From Pachyseris speciosa (lineage: Eukaryota; Cnidaria; Anthozoa; Scleractinia; Pachyseridae), in contig JAEMWC010000030.1 in the NCBI GenBank assembly GCA_016490735.1, forward strand, positions 2,102,501 to 2,166,500: a stretch of 64,000 bases of DNA. Direction: 5' to 3'. The translations under genes and the position numbers were made by a program. Each line of letters opens with the position of its first letter. The first letter of the stretch is position 1. The notes below the pieces were generated by a model. The model was given only the letters and a program-made list of their open reading frames with translations. It had not been told where the DNA came from and did no database searches. This document shows positions 38,801 through 44,670 of this stretch, piece by piece.

Positions 38801-41345
38801 ATGTTTTTTAAGGAAATCATCGTCGAAAAGCCAAAATTCAACCATCATAACGAAATTCAGTCCTTTTTCTAGCTTAGAAATGACTTTTTTTCTTCATATT
38901 CTTCTCCCGAGCGTAGATACAGTCTTTTGTTCCAGTGCATTCGGGCCTTCCCAACATTTTCAACATCTTGAGCGCATTGCATGCTGGGAACTAACGAGAA
39001 TTTTTGACAGCACCCGTTCCTTCTCCCAATTCTTTCACATGTAAACTAAGTCTACAGCCACTCCGACCTACCGCAAAAATTTCCTGCTCGTGGTCATCTT
39101 CAGTACTCAGAAATTCCAAAATATGTGGCGGTAGGTCGAGAAATTCATCAATAGTCGAGTCCCAAAGGTACTAAGTGTTCGACCGGCCAAATTCCCAGTT
39201 CGTCGAGTAACAAGCCAAATTCAACAACAAAGTACATCACCTTGCTCGATTCTTTGAGAAAGTGAACTCTTAGCTACCGTCACGCTTAATGATGCTCATC
39301 AGGCAGCCGCTAAAGATGAAAAATGCCTGTAAACTTAGCAAAAATCGCAAGCAAACCGAACTTCGGCCATTGTGGTTGCTTCACGGATAAAAATAGCTAC
39401 GTCAAAATGACGTTTTCAGAAATCTTGAGCCTCCAGTGGCTTAGGACAGCATCACTTTTCTCTGGTAGGTCAAATAAAGAGTCACGAATTGTTATTCATC
39501 GTTTATAGGTGGAAAATCACTCCGAAAATGTAAAAATAGCTAGGAGTCAAAGGGTTAACAAAGAAACAAAGAGGTCACGTGACCGGTCCTTTTGACACTA
39601 TCCAGTGAAAGTCATGGTTGGTGATAGTTTAAATCCAGGGTCAGAGTTAAGATTCTACAGTTAAAACAATTTCTAGGGGGGTGGTTAACTTAGCAGGGCC
39701 AGGCTTCACTTAACGTTACTTCCCGGGTTTGCAGTTGGCCAGGTCACGTGACAAGCCACAGTATCAAACTCAATTACCCTAAATGAGATGATCATCGAGT
39801 TCTGGCTGTCACTAGTGGCTCCAACTCGACCTCTATTGTCTAGTTTTTAAAATCACCACCCCCTCAAGCTGGCTTTCATGCAACTTCAACCTTGAATCTA
39901 AGTACTGGCTAGAAAGTAGTACCCTCCCCTCCAGATCTTGCAGCATATGGTTGTTTTCAAATAAAATAGCGTTGACATGTTACTAGCCTCAAAGGCTTTT
40001 GTTTAAGTAGCTGAGCAATTAAAAATATCAACATCAAAAAAAAATTGTGTTTTATTTAAAGGGCCTTTCATTAAAATATTTCGAACACGTACCTTATGAC
40101 TGTACTGTTACAGTGGAAGGTATATATGAAAGGGGTACCATTTGTTAATGGAAGGTATACGAAAGGGGTACCTTTGGTATATCAAAGGGTCAGTGGTCGG
40201 ACCTTGGGGTGGAAACTCCTCGTATATTTTTTTTAGTACCCCCCGCCCCCTTCCACCCCCCCCCCCCCCCCTCCCCTCAGGACTTGAGCACACACAGTCT
40301 GTGTGAAATTTTCATTGCAGAGTCGGTGAGCCGGTAGGCTTTGCTCCGGCTTTGCCCAGAAAGTAAGTGCTGGCGTTGGACATTGAAGGGAATACTGACA
40401 AATGAAATCAGTATGAAGCAAGACACCATCATCAACGTCATCTAAAAGGTCATGCGATATTGATGTCCTGTTCGGCCAGCTTCCAGGGTGATAAAGTCTA
40501 CAAAAGTGACCTTTTGGCAAAGACAGTGGTTCATTTCAACCATAGTCCGGGATTTGGGAAAGTTGCAGGTTTTCAATGCCATCGTTCCCACAGGAACGAT
40601 ATTTGGTAAGCCGGGGGGAAAAGAGTTAAATGACATTTTGGAGGTTTGTGTTAGGATAGGGTTTGATTACAAGGGAGATTATTATTGTTTGAGAAGAGGA
40701 TTAAAATATTAACCTTGTAGCCTAAAAAGGCTTCTGAAAACAAAATGAAGCAAAAAATGCTACATTCAGTGCATTCGAGAGGGCTGATTTTGCCGAGATT
40801 ATTATTTCTAATCCGCAAGGGCTTATTATATTCGGAGTTATTTCCGAAAAGAACACTTACCTGTTTGTACCCTTCCTCCTTTTAACTTCGTTAACTTCGG
40901 TAAGTCCACCTCCTAACACGGGAAAGTTGAAAAGCGATAGTAATGGAAGGGATTACAGTATGTTGTCAACCACATTAACACACTCGGGGCTTACACCTTT
41001 CACTTGTTCTGCTTTTCAAAGTCCAAATCCTATTCTGGGGTTTGGAAATGGGTAACGCCGTCCGAGAAGGTTCACGTCAAAAAGAGAAACTGCACCAGTC
41101 AATTGGGGATACTTCGATTAACGTATAATAACTCTGCACTGAATGACTAGTCAAATAAAGCGAACCAGCATCGATACAGCCTCGCGGTGGGCTCGTGCTG
41201 TCAGTTGGCCTTGATCGAGTGCTGCTGCAATCTCAAAATTTCCCTGCAATTTGACAGGAATTGAAAGTAACAAGTCCATACCTGAAGTCATCACAAAAAA
41301 TGAACTCGCGAGAACAAACAGAGTCAAGATCCTTCGTGATCTCAT
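13509..41345 (-). CDS. Gene A: Frizzled-kringle-FN3x3 single-pass receptor, no kinase
   Basis: Twelve exons assembled from GT-AG sites and phase: 41345-41282, 40912-40861, 37944-37424, 36563-36537, 29082-28834, 28474-28178, 26348-26049, 25248-24952, 15704-15633, 15495-15385, 14814-14580, 13878-13509. They sum to 2595 nt, giving 864 residues plus stop with no internal stop. Layout by residue: signal peptide 1-21, Frizzled about 50-212, kringle 222-304, FN3 at 305-403, 404-503 and 504-602, stalk 603-626, transmembrane about 627-650, cytoplasmic tail to 864. It is probably a plasma-membrane receptor or co-receptor; a Wnt-type ligand is inferred only from the Frizzled fold. Frizzled followed by kringle recalls ROR/MuSK, but Ig and kinase domains are absent. 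Exon count, phases and tail motifs match the neighbouring gene B, so the two are tandem duplicates. Introns are inflated by nested retroelements in both sense and antisense. Confidence 0.88.
13879..14579 (-). other. Gene A intron 11
   Basis: The interval lies between donor GTATGTAG (14579) and acceptor TTGCTTTCAG (13879). No repeat or ORF of note. Confidence 0.7.
14580..14814 (-). CDS. Gene A exon 11: cytoplasmic tail, conserved block 1
   Basis: The exon is 235 nt, phase 1 to phase 2, with acceptor ATTTTCTAG and donor CG|GTATGTAG. It encodes a tail block very close to gene B: YVNIAPDGSLDLPP and FEFEQSYENTNYKRL are the most conserved parts. It matches no kinase or adaptor domain I recognise. 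Confidence 0.85.
15215..15372. mobile_element. Foldback element beside the exon 10 donor
   Basis: CTAACC...CGTACTGTAAGTTACGGA and GGTCCGTAACTTACATTACC...GGTTAG form long inverted arms around GGCCCGTGCGCTTCGCGCTCGGGCC. Its edge is about 13 bp from the exon 10 donor of gene A. Confidence 0.7.
15385..15495 (-). CDS. Gene A exon 10: transmembrane helix
   Basis: The exon is 111 nt, phase 1 to phase 1, the same length as in gene B. It encodes a hydrophobic helix (TITVAVLSVIMALTVVFLVI) followed by a stop-transfer sequence (YYVKRRRK), which places the C-terminus in the cytoplasm. A foldback element begins about 13 bp beyond the donor. Confidence 0.88.
15633..15704 (-). CDS. Gene A exon 9: membrane-proximal stalk
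   Basis: The exon is 72 nt, phase 1 to phase 1, with acceptor TATCCTCAG and donor ACAG|GTAAAA. It encodes a polar, acidic and basic stalk (DKEEIAAEQYQPISNKEK). Gene B has a 54-nt exon with unrelated sequence but the same phase, so this extracellular stalk diverges fast. Confidence 0.75.
15752..16100 (+). repeat. tRNA-derived SINE (second family) with partial tandem tail
   Basis: A tRNA-like head at 15935-16006 (TAGCTCAGTGGTCAGAGC A box; GGTTCGTTTCC B box) is followed by a tail GTTGCCAAGCAACTAGCA...ATCATCTTTCTC. The same tail occurs alone at 15758-15845, upstream of the head. It is inside gene A intron 8, antisense to the gene. Confidence 0.65.
16310..17640. mobile_element. Dispersed repeat related to 27085-27440
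   Basis: CCAGCATTTTCATTGGCTAG and AACACAGGCTATCAGCTCAT-type strings near 16360, and the terminal hairpin CTGGATAT(G)AAATGAT...ATCA(C/T)TTCATATCCAG at 17548-17620, recur in the same order at 27118-27440. The second copy lacks most of the interior, like an internally deleted derivative. Confidence 0.55.
17641..17874 (-). repeat. tRNA-derived SINE
   Basis: The tRNA-like head lies on the minus strand at 17817-17744, with perfect acceptor complementarity and an anticodon position reading GGT. It is followed by the tail shared with the 4990-5320 copies. The Gypsy element at 17880 inserted just beyond it. Confidence 0.7.
18481..19458 (-). pseudogene. Gypsy 1 Pol: degraded integrase
   Basis: After the amber stop the same frame gives the integrase zinc-binding part (HQGHLGQEKC, FWPGITRDI, CVPCQK). 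Frameshifts follow around 19160. The distal catalytic core appears at 18846 as YPQSNGFAERMVQTAENILK, containing the final catalytic Glu. It is inactive as read. Confidence 0.8.
19477..21396 (-). CDS. pol: Gypsy 1 Pol: protease, reverse transcriptase, RNase H
   Basis: The ORF has 639 codons. The aspartic protease motif CKIDTGAEVNVIS is near residue 25. The reverse transcriptase palm shows RICLDPRDLNKAI, FNRLPFGLVVSQDVFQ and GIADDILVYG (catalytic DD). RNase H shows QTEASQKGLGAVLLQQG (the usual Asp of the first catalytic position is Glu) and HTDHKPLES. It ends at an in-frame amber codon (19479-19477), after which homology continues, so the stop is a disabling mutation or a readthrough site. Confidence 0.85.
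   Translation of the reverse strand: MMTEIRVSVSPSHTQTMPLTCKIDTGAEVNVISKQDLHRLVPSPYKIHLSPVKFKITAYGGHNIKNLGTCPLYVHQHGGIKEVVFNVTEVQGPAMLGCRACEELGLVKFNCSLETLKQDKASCHQMQTPSRFQQEDYSKRNYPQEPPAGTPLDKESLLRDFSDCFEGLGSFNMKPYHITLDPDAEPVIHAPRIVPVHLQDMYKKELDSLVELGVLTPVTEPTDWVNSIVLSETTNAKGEVTKIRICLDPRDLNKAIKREHYYTKTIDEVVTQLHNAKFLSVVDAKKGYWHVPLDKPSSYLTTFNTPFGRFRFNRLPFGLVVSQDVFQRHLDSALDGLKGVTGIADDILVYGYTEEENDNNLSNLMNRALEKGVKFNKDKVQLKCQEISFFGHKWTPDGIRPDDKKISAIQDMTPPTNRSDLQSFLGLVNYLTRYSSRLASITTPLRELTKKDIAYTWGPEHDQAFLQVKEEITSMGTLHYFDPHSETVIQTEASQKGLGAVLLQQGHPICYASKALSDTEKNYSNIEREMLAVVWDLERFNYFIYGKHCTVHTDHKPLESIFKKQLYSCPPRLQRFLLRALKYDISVKYVKGSDVPIADALSRVSPQQLPESDQIPEICVRHVTQDLPASPTRLQQIRD
21568..22353 (-). CDS. 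gag: Gypsy 1 Gag
   Basis: The ORF has 261 codons. The N-terminal and central parts are a capsid-like helical region (YWTRFENHVRPQANHILNRY, LRRNCIAKGNEL), followed by a zinc knuckle CFRCGDTPHPRGQKC and a second partial knuckle CHKRGHF. It would form the particle and bind element RNA. The ORF ends just before the protease ORF. Confidence 0.8.
   Translation of the reverse strand: MSDLIGFEVPKMDWTPGPDLLRRFKRFRQKCELLFEGPLKRRDEDQKCKYVLLWSGDYGLDLFNTWALTDDKRKHLNEYWTRFENHVRPQANHILNRYYLRSLKQNNHSLDAFLTEAKLLIQSSGYPENLHDELMRDTLVFGIDSEELRRNCIAKGNELTLIKAQEIARTDEATRMMQLKAMNNPPNPSQAEHQVDAIRQQNKTGSSANPGSYGGKAYKTFDSNLRQCFRCGDTPHPRGQKCPASGVEWHNCHKRGHFSKV
22561..22715. repeat. 7-bp satellite array (GGAATCC)n, left arm
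   Basis: About twenty units with a few variants (GGAATGC, GAAATAT). They generate spurious Ser-Gly-Phe-Arg-Ile-Pro ORFs. The array is the mirror of the one at 24336-24431. Confidence 0.9.
23939..24300 (+). pseudogene. LINE C-terminal fragment inside the satellite-ended element
   Basis: The frame contains PRESGTFQHSAATTFNKLP and VAIRNITEYNSFCRSVKRHF, like other LINE C-termini, followed by a (TTA)n tail at about 24258-24292. It is a captured or nested fragment. Confidence 0.6.
24655..24830 (+). repeat. tRNA-derived SINE
   Basis: The head at 24666-24737 folds as a cloverleaf (acceptor GGCTTGT with ACAAGCC, D stem GCTT/GAGC, T stem GTGGG/CCCGT, anticodon position GGT). It is followed by the family tail TCAGGCTTCATTTTCACTACTG. 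It is probably a SINE rather than a working tRNA-Thr, because the tail is shared with four other copies. Confidence 0.7.
24952..25248 (-). CDS. Gene A exon 8: fibronectin III domain 3
   Basis: The exon is 297 nt, phase 1 to phase 1. FN3 hallmarks are VQLYWVPVP, NGKLLGYKVLYSE, TNYSFQILAFTAKGDG and a terminal strand ending in AKTRA-like residues. The acceptor is TTTTTATAG, and the exon ends CAG before GTATCATT. The following intron runs to 15705 and contains a Gypsy element. Confidence 0.9.
26049..26348 (-). CDS. Gene A exon 7: fibronectin III domain 2
   Basis: The exon is 300 nt, phase 1 to phase 1. It encodes a complete FN3 domain: APPERLMAWNLSSTRLLVQW, GKILGYTVVI, YTKYVISISAQTRRGKGP and the terminal QTDEDG. 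Spacing and start (PSAPPE) match gene B exon 7 closely. Confidence 0.9.
26497..26652 (+). other. Short coding-like segment of unknown origin
   Basis: The plus-strand frame ends in TGA at 26650-26652 and contains GLEIPTEVTVQWEDERAMEI and LRRKAEEVNYPLGG. Composition looks protein-like, but it lies antisense in gene A intron 6 and has no partner exon. It could be a retrogene or transposon fragment. Confidence 0.25.
26822..27055. mobile_element. MITE-like element with CTGGTTTTCACTAGCGACGC ends
   Basis: Inverted ends CTGGTTTTCACTAGCGACGC are perfect for 20 bp and continue into repeats of AAGCGCAAGCATAAG-type words in both arms. It is non-coding. Confidence 0.8.
27085..27440. mobile_element. Short derivative of the 16310-17640 repeat
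   Basis: Shares the CCAGCATTTTCATTGGCTAG and ACACAGGCTATCAGCTCAT strings and the terminal TGCTGGATATTAAAATGATC hairpin with the longer copy. Confidence 0.5.
27445..27826. mobile_element. MITE-like element with GTCGCATTTCTGCCGTGTC ends
   Basis: The left ACGTCGCATTTCTGCCGTGT and right ACACGGCAGAAATGCGACGT arms are perfect inverted copies. Partial internal copies of the same words are present. No ORF belongs to it. Confidence 0.8.
28178..28474 (-). CDS. Gene A exon 6: fibronectin III domain 1
   Basis: The exon is 297 nt, phase 1 to phase 1, and holds a whole FN3 domain. FN3 landmarks are PPADF near the start, SIRVSW for strand B-C tryptophan, GFHVTC, and YVRAYNNFGNGTWSE at the F-G region. It ends in STDEDG immediately before the donor GTATGT. 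The corresponding gene B exon also ends in DEDG. Confidence 0.88.
28834..29082 (-). CDS. Gene A exon 5: kringle domain
   Basis: The exon is 249 nt, phase 1 to phase 1, and encodes one kringle. Its six cysteines sit in DCFYGDGRGYRG, GYTCQSW, NFCRNPGG, PWCYTT, YCDVP and RC, the canonical kringle 1-6, 2-4, 3-5 pattern. The CQSW...HPHKH stretch resembles the ROR kringle (CQPWNSQYPH). The exon follows a good acceptor (CAATCTCAG). Confidence 0.9.
29270..29510. mobile_element. Foldback element in gene A intron 4
   Basis: The arms CCATTTTGGATTTGATGACG...TAATGGTTGC (about 29290-29358) and GCAACCATTA...CGTCATCAAATCTAAAATGG (29413-29491) pair around a loop of about 55 bp. Confidence 0.7.
29618..29664. 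repeat. (GTT)n microsatellite
   Basis: About fourteen uninterrupted GTT units. Confidence 0.95.
29693..30100. mobile_element. MITE-like element with AAGGCCCCGTTTATATGGAG ends
   Basis: The left AAGGCCCCGTTTATATGGAG and right CTCCATATAAACGGGGCCTT ends are perfect inverted copies. The interior repeats GGGTCACC and CCTAGCCGAGCC words. It is non-coding. Confidence 0.85.
30338..31323 (-). pseudogene. Penelope-like element: reverse-transcriptase end and GIY-YIG endonuclease
   Basis: On the minus strand 31377-30982 gives SVKFTMETKCNGMLPFLGIQ, the distal RT region of Penelope-like elements. Then 30939-30613 gives CDLCDAGYVGYTRGHLHNRV, a GIY-YIG type endonuclease. The frame is broken between them. 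The terminal region 30340-30420 (CGACGTTTCGGAG...CATGACTCCATTATCAAGG) resembles Penelope terminal repeats. Upstream parts continue beyond the inserted Gypsy element at 36213. Confidence 0.75.
31324..31496 (-). repeat. Gypsy 2 3' LTR
   Basis: 173 bp, identical to 36040-36212. It is preceded on the minus strand by the polypurine tract. Confidence 0.97.
31709..36118 (-). CDS. gag-pol: Gypsy 2 Gag-Pol polyprotein, intact
   Basis: The ORF has 1469 codons with no interruption. Domains by residue: Gag about 80-300; zinc knuckles CKFCARQHPFAKKNC and CKNCGKPNHFAVCC at 318-352; protease FQLDSGSTVNIM near 406-417; reverse transcriptase about 570-760 with VIADDILVFG; RNase H from about 830 with QCDASLGGLGACLLQEG and QTDHKPLEF; integrase zinc-binding HSSHLGIQGC and CSICN; integrase core with DLFELNG, TDNGPQF and YPQSNGKAENSV (D, D, E). 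Translation could start at residue 27, whose ATG straddles the LTR/primer-site border. The upstream Met lies in the LTR. A hydrophobic stretch (FAVLLFILSVVFLCGL) at 54-69 is unusual for Gag. Confidence 0.95.
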   Translation of the reverse strand: MTKRFTALNELRSSFSYEFIALQVRYMVSEETVLNSVARPPDWSRFGELCKANFAVLLFILSVVFLCGLNMPPPEEVESSTSAQNLPGTQPTVITVPVNIPLPEKLELSGGNLKVKWQRFRRAWSNYEIAAQLIDLENPNRNKERRTATLLTCIGPDALDIIDAMEFDTDDERKDPEIILEKMENYCIGECNETYERYVFNRRDQETGESVDAYVTALRKLAKTCNYGSLTDSLIRDRMVVGISDNSARKKLLQTSKLTLSQCLDICRSSETSAPQLKVMNQEDVRYVKEEKKTPTVKNKTSPAASNPIEAKGQRMVCKFCARQHPFAKKNCPAWGNSCKNCGKPNHFAVCCHESKKKVLSMECESEDEEYVAVIEVEEQLNAVTSTGSRNQVFATLLVNGLEEKFQLDSGSTVNIMASKTVENLFGENGLDDLEKTSVTLVMYNQSEVKPLGKKRFRVINPKNRKKYSIEFLIVDGMCKSILGLRASEQLQLLTINKQNILAMNCHVVESEAFTKEDCLSQYKDLFSGEGKLEGELHLEIDKNVQPVQLPTRRVPIALKEPLKKELDRLSNIGVIQRVDTPTDWSSAIVVTTKKNGKVRLCIDPKPLNQALHRNHYPLPTIDDVLPLLSKARVFTVLDAKNGFWHIQLDEQSSLATTFGTPWGRYRWLRMPFGLSPAPEEFQRRIDLALEGLPGQRVIADDILVFGSGDTDEEALKDHDRNLREVLTRCQHKGIKLNADKMQFRQKKVTYMGHVVSSEGLGADPSKLRAIDDMPAPTDKQGVQRILGMVNYLQKFAPDLADLVKPLRDLVKKENEFVWEQEVHGKCLEKVKKVLTKAPVLKYFDSEKKTVLQCDASLGGLGACLLQEGHPVAYASRALTVSEVNYAQIEKELLSIVFGVERFASYVYGRKVFIQTDHKPLEFIMKKSLLSAPKRLQRMLLRLQKFDLEVTYSKGADMHIADPLSRAYLPSTCQDEEVQEDVWGVTDIRSPTEVEAEYVNMAEFVPIRQTTLSEIKVATESDAELDLLTTVIKEGWPESLAAVPPSLHDYFNFREELSVQDGVVFKGERIVVPRSLRQCIIDKIHSSHLGIQGCLRRAREAFYWPGMYKQIPEFISRCSICNSYKPAQQKEPLVCHEIPTRPWQSISADLFELNGTDYLVTTDRYSNFFELDVLSSKTCKDIISKLKPHFARYGLPDKLTTDNGPQFDCAEFQSFAKDFQFEHIKTSPRYPQSNGKAENSVKTAKAILKKAADAGHDSHLSLLDFRNTPSEGMDSSPAQRLLSRRTRSLLPMADQLLQPRVVPNVAKKLQSRKHKQAVYYDEGAKVLHPLTKGDVVRVLPLPGQSKWFKAQVEDHVAVRSYKVRTEDGRVYRRNRSHLYKVPENYQPISDDETVQTKGTDLNPETSLDLTEDTAVVPSASPAVQKPDASVTAEFSRLDAQPASSNSPVPLTTRSGRTVRRPAYLNDFSV
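36040..36212 (-). repeat. Gypsy 2 5' LTR
   Basis: 173 bp and identical to the 3' LTR. It contains the upstream in-frame Met of the long ORF. It is followed directly by the tRNA-Leu primer site. Confidence 0.97.
36213..36415. pseudogene. Upstream Penelope-like fragment in hairpin form
   Basis: 36216-36276 and 36281-36341 are near-perfect inverted copies (TCCAAGAAGTTGGATGCTGT both ways). Each reads NTETASNFLDxLN-AHS in one direction, the RT segment that would precede SVKFTME at 31318 if the Gypsy insertion were absent. TTTATCGTTCGTTTTTAC at 36352 is the inverse of the element's other end at 30344-30361. Confidence 0.65.
36537..36563 (-). CDS. Gene A exon 4: 27-nt microexon
   Basis: The microexon is 27 nt, phase 1 to phase 1, with acceptor TTCTTATTAG and donor AAG|GTGAGTC, encoding EQLNNLESE. 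Gene B has a 27-nt exon at the same place encoding DNLNVLESE. Conserved length, phase and LESE ending make it real despite its size. It links Frizzled to kringle. Confidence 0.8.
36700..37420 (-). other. Gene A intron 3 sequence
   Basis: No recognised repeat with ends. A G-rich tract lies at 36825-36840. Confidence 0.5.
37424..37944 (-). CDS. Gene A exon 3: Frizzled cysteine-rich domain
   Basis: The exon is 521 nt, with acceptor CTTTTCAG and donor AAG|GTAAGTG. It contains ten cysteines in Frizzled spacing: YNCEP, YCKH, RCLE, YCHHYFKRC, PVCREAC, EVC, DCTTLP and NCYYPD. N-glycosylation sequons NRT, NLT and NQS are present. A spacer of about 60 residues between the second and third cysteines is longer than in Frizzled itself. 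The closest recognisable organisation is the Frizzled module that precedes a kringle in ROR/MuSK. Confidence 0.88.
37945..40860 (-). other. Gene A intron 2
   Basis: Contains a poly-G tract (38390-38401), a poly-C tract (40255-40271) and related AAGGGGTACC/TATATGAAAGGG words near 38440-38520 and 40125-40190, which suggests the two ends belong to one repeat interrupted by about 1.6 kb. No further exon was found. Confidence 0.45.
40861..40912 (-). CDS. Gene A exon 2: short linker after signal peptide
   Basis: The exon is 52 nt, between acceptor GTGTTAG and donor GTAAGTG, entering in phase 1 and leaving in phase 2. It encodes a basic linker (GGLTEVNEVKRRKGTN). It is too short to show as an ORF and was found by phase-matching to exon 3. 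Gene B exon 2 (40 nt) has the same phases but little sequence similarity. Confidence 0.7.
41282..41345 (-). CDS. Gene A exon 1: signal peptide
   Basis: The exon is 64 nt and begins with the ATG read on the minus strand at 41345. It encodes an Arg-rich n-region (MRSRR) and a hydrophobic core (ILTLFVLASSFFV), then ends in a phase-1 donor (CAG|GTATGG). Gene B has a 64-nt signal exon with the same phase, which supports this start. Confidence 0.8.
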
Positions 41346-42973
41346 GGCGTGTTTAGAAAACCAGTCAAAATGGCCACTTTGCAGAGGACGCCAGCAAACT
41401 TGGAGGATTCCTTTACGCGCGTCGACTAAATCGAATCCGAAGCAAAAGAAACTCGATTTCCGTAATTGCTATTCCATCTCACTGCGACTTCCATGGGTGC
41501 TATTTCATGTCTTGAGCCAGTCATGGAGCTGAAAGGTATACTTTCAGCGCTTCCGCTCGTTGCGTGTCAAATAACAACAACAGCCTTTTAATCCTTACAA
41601 ACCCTGTCACACACAATCCGTTACGCACCCTCAGTTCTGACAGAGCGTTCTTTGCGAGTGTCCCTGCAGATGAGAAATTTATTCATATAACTTTGTTAAT
41701 TTGTCTTTGGAATGAGTGGAAGATTTATATATTTTTATCCACGCTTGGTGTTTTAGCATTCTTTAATTAAATGTATCCTTCATCTGACAACTGAAGGTAG
41801 AATGACGGCTCCGTTGCTAAGAAAAGCACTGTCAAAATGGTTATCAGATCAAGACATCAGTAAACTGAATAAAGTCGAAAGGATGCACCAGACAAAGAAA
41901 ATCATATTTGTATGGCTTAAAGTCAAGTCATTGTAGTTTTGCTTCAGGATAGTGTAAAATTAGTCTGAACGCATGGTAACATATTACCGAAAGAGAGAAC
42001 CCCTTTTCTTAAAATGCATGTTATGACTGGGTCACCTGAATTGACTAATACTCAGATAGGCTTCGCTGAAAGGTGATGAAAGTCCAGTCGATTCCCATAA
42101 GTCTTGTTTACCAAATTCATAAAATTCTTACTCATAAATAAAACAGAAACAAACACGCAAGTCCCACTCAACGAATTCATCCTCATAGACTTAGTGCCCT
42201 TAAATAAAAACGTTGTCTTTGATTGTTGGTAAGCCTAAAGAGCACTTCAAGTCGTGGTAGAGATAGTAATTCCCAATGACAATTGATTATTGAAAAAGCA
42301 ATAGGTACTATGATAACTCGTTTTTCTTTCTTTTTATTCCAAAAAGGTACCTCGTGGCATTTGATTGATCAGGATTGTAATCCGAGGGATCAATTTCCTT
42401 CAGCATAATGAGAAAAGTTAGGAACACCCAGCACACTACAGGAAACAGCATGACAGGAAAATATCCCATTACATCCTTTATTCAAAGATTCGCAGAGGTA
42501 ATACCTTGATTTGTAATAAGAGGTTGAAAAATATACCGCCGGACCGTCCAGCGAGTTTGTCTTCGCTTATTGTGACGGATACATTGCTGTTTTGGTGGCC
42601 TCGAAGTCCACTAGTCTTGCCTGCACAAATGTTGCCGCACTCTTTGATGTCGCTGACGGCTAACCTTCTAATTTTGTCTTTCCTTTTCTGTGAACTCGAC
42701 TCAGAGCTAGCCTGCGGGCAGACCTCTCCTATTTCCTTTGTTGCGAGAAGTCTGCACGCAGGGTACTCATAGCCGGCACATTTAAACCCTCTGTATATGT
42801 GGGGTTGACGTTGACAGTGCTTCTAAATGTGTGTGGTTTTTTTGAAGTCAAATTTTAAAATGTTACTCTTAAATACAACAAAATGAGGTAAAACTTGTTT
42901 TAAAAATTGTTTTATCTTTAGTGCTGTGTTTTGAGGCTTACGAGAGCCGACTTAACGAAAGTGAAGTTTTTAC
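41346..42973. other. Intergenic between genes B and A; gene A upstream region
   Basis: No ORF with family resemblance and no clear TATA box. The gene A promoter is expected near 41346-41600, but no motif is diagnostic. Confidence 0.4.
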
Positions 42974-44670
42974 CCGGGCTGCGCGCGTCTCGCGCGGCGC
43001 CCGGGTCATAAACTACCGACGGTTCTTCTTTTTCGTCGTCGAGTATCATCCACAAATGGCACTTCCGGCGTTTCTGCGCAAGCGCTAACTATTTTTAACA
43101 TCAGTGATGCGTGTTGTCACGTCTGGGAAAATGTCGATTCATCTTGTGGCTTTTGAAGTCTGAACAAACAATATGTTAAGAGAAGTGTCTATGCGAATGT
43201 TTGGAAGTTCAACGGCGAGAAGAAAGTTTTTAACATGAGTAAACTTAACGGCAGATGGACTGCCGTGTTTCCCCGTGTCTGCTTCAGTAGACAGCGAGTA
43301 GTCTCTAATTTTGGCGACGGATTGTGGGGGCACGTGCGCGCGCGAAGTTGCGAGGAGACGCGACGCGAGGGGAGCGCCAAAAATTAGAGACTACAGACAA
43401 AGGGAGTTTGACCTTTCACGGCCGAGTGATTCGAGTATAAATCTCATATCAACAGCAAGAATGATGCCTGTTGTCACGTATCGGAAAACGTCGATTCACC
43501 TTGTGTCTTTGAAGTCTGAACAACTAATATGTTAAGACAAGTGTCTATACGAATGTTTGCAAGTTCAACAGCGAGAAGAAAGCTTTTAACATGACCAAAA
43601 TTTAACTTTAGATGGATTGCCGCCGTGTTCCCCGTATCGGGTGTCTGGAGAACTCAGACTAGAAAACTCAGACCTCAGACCTAGAAAACTCAGACCCCCC
43701 CCCCCAAAAAAAAAAAAAAAAAATCTTGAAAACTCAGACCCCCTCAAAACTATACAAATTTTCAAAGTCAAATAAACGTGGACAGAATAAATTATCGCCG
43801 TTCAGTGCGCTGAAATGTTACACCGTCTATTTATCGCAGATAACAAACACTTCACGTTATTATAATCGGCTCCGGAGCACGAGACCTAGAATACTCAGAC
43901 CCCCCGACCCCCCCCCCCTCCCCAAACTGGAAAACTCAGACCCCCTCATAACTATACAAATTTTCAAAGTGAAATAAACATGGGCAAAATGAATTATCGC
44001 CGTTTATGAGGGGTTTGAGTTTTTACAGATTGGGGGGGTGGGGGGGGGGGGGCTGAGTTTTCTAGGTCTTGTGCTTCGGAGCCGATTATAATAACATGAG
44101 ACGACAAAGGAGAAGTGTTTGTAAACAGTTTCACTCTGCTAATTAATTTTCTACTCACATTTCACCGAGACGTACTCCATTAACGTTTATGCGAAAAAAT
44201 CCTACATCGTTCGATAAGCGTTTCCTTTCTCAAACAATTATCCATCGAAGCGAAAACAAGTGTGCTTAGTTTTTTTTTTTTGGAATCAATACACTATTTT
44301 TATCACCTTGCAAAACGATAAACCTCTGTGGCCTAAAGGTCACTGTTCTTGCCTGTGACACAGCTAACCCGGGTTTGATGTCTTTTAGTGGTATATATCA
44401 CGGGCTTTATTTTTCTGTTTCTCTTTTTCTTGTTCTTTTAGAACTATTTTTTACAAGTGTTATAATTACTGTTCTCAATGGTTGAGCTGTATTTTAGAGG
44501 AATATATGTTGATAGGGGTCAAAAGAAATAGACTCCAACACAAGCTAAACACGGCAATGCGTCCGATGTAAGAAAGACAGACTTCCCTCTATTCTTTTGT
44601 TTAGCACTAAGTTAGGGATACAATACTGTTTTTTGCAAGCCCGGGTTTAGGCTAATTGTAGCCTCTTGTT
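42974..44670. mobile_element. Dispersed 1.4-kb repeat, copy 2
   Basis: Collinear with 11191-12613: same GC-rich start, same duplicated CGATTCACCTTGTGTCTTT unit (43130 and 43490), same tRNA-like part at 44319-44400. It differs by an insertion at about 43645-44100. Confidence 0.65.
43645..44100. mobile_element. Inverted-repeat insertion with ACTCAGACC motifs
   Basis: Repeats of GAAAACTCAGACCCCC and CAAATTTTCAAAGT(C/G)AAATAAAC occur in both orientations. TTATTATAATCGGCTCCGGAGC and its inverse lie at 43857 and 44075. Poly-C and poly-G tracts flank them. It is absent from copy 1 of the host repeat. Confidence 0.55.

Noticed and set aside
39290..39330. Additional hammerhead core (CTGATGA on the minus strand)
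   Set aside because: No GAAA box at a workable distance and no pairing helices.
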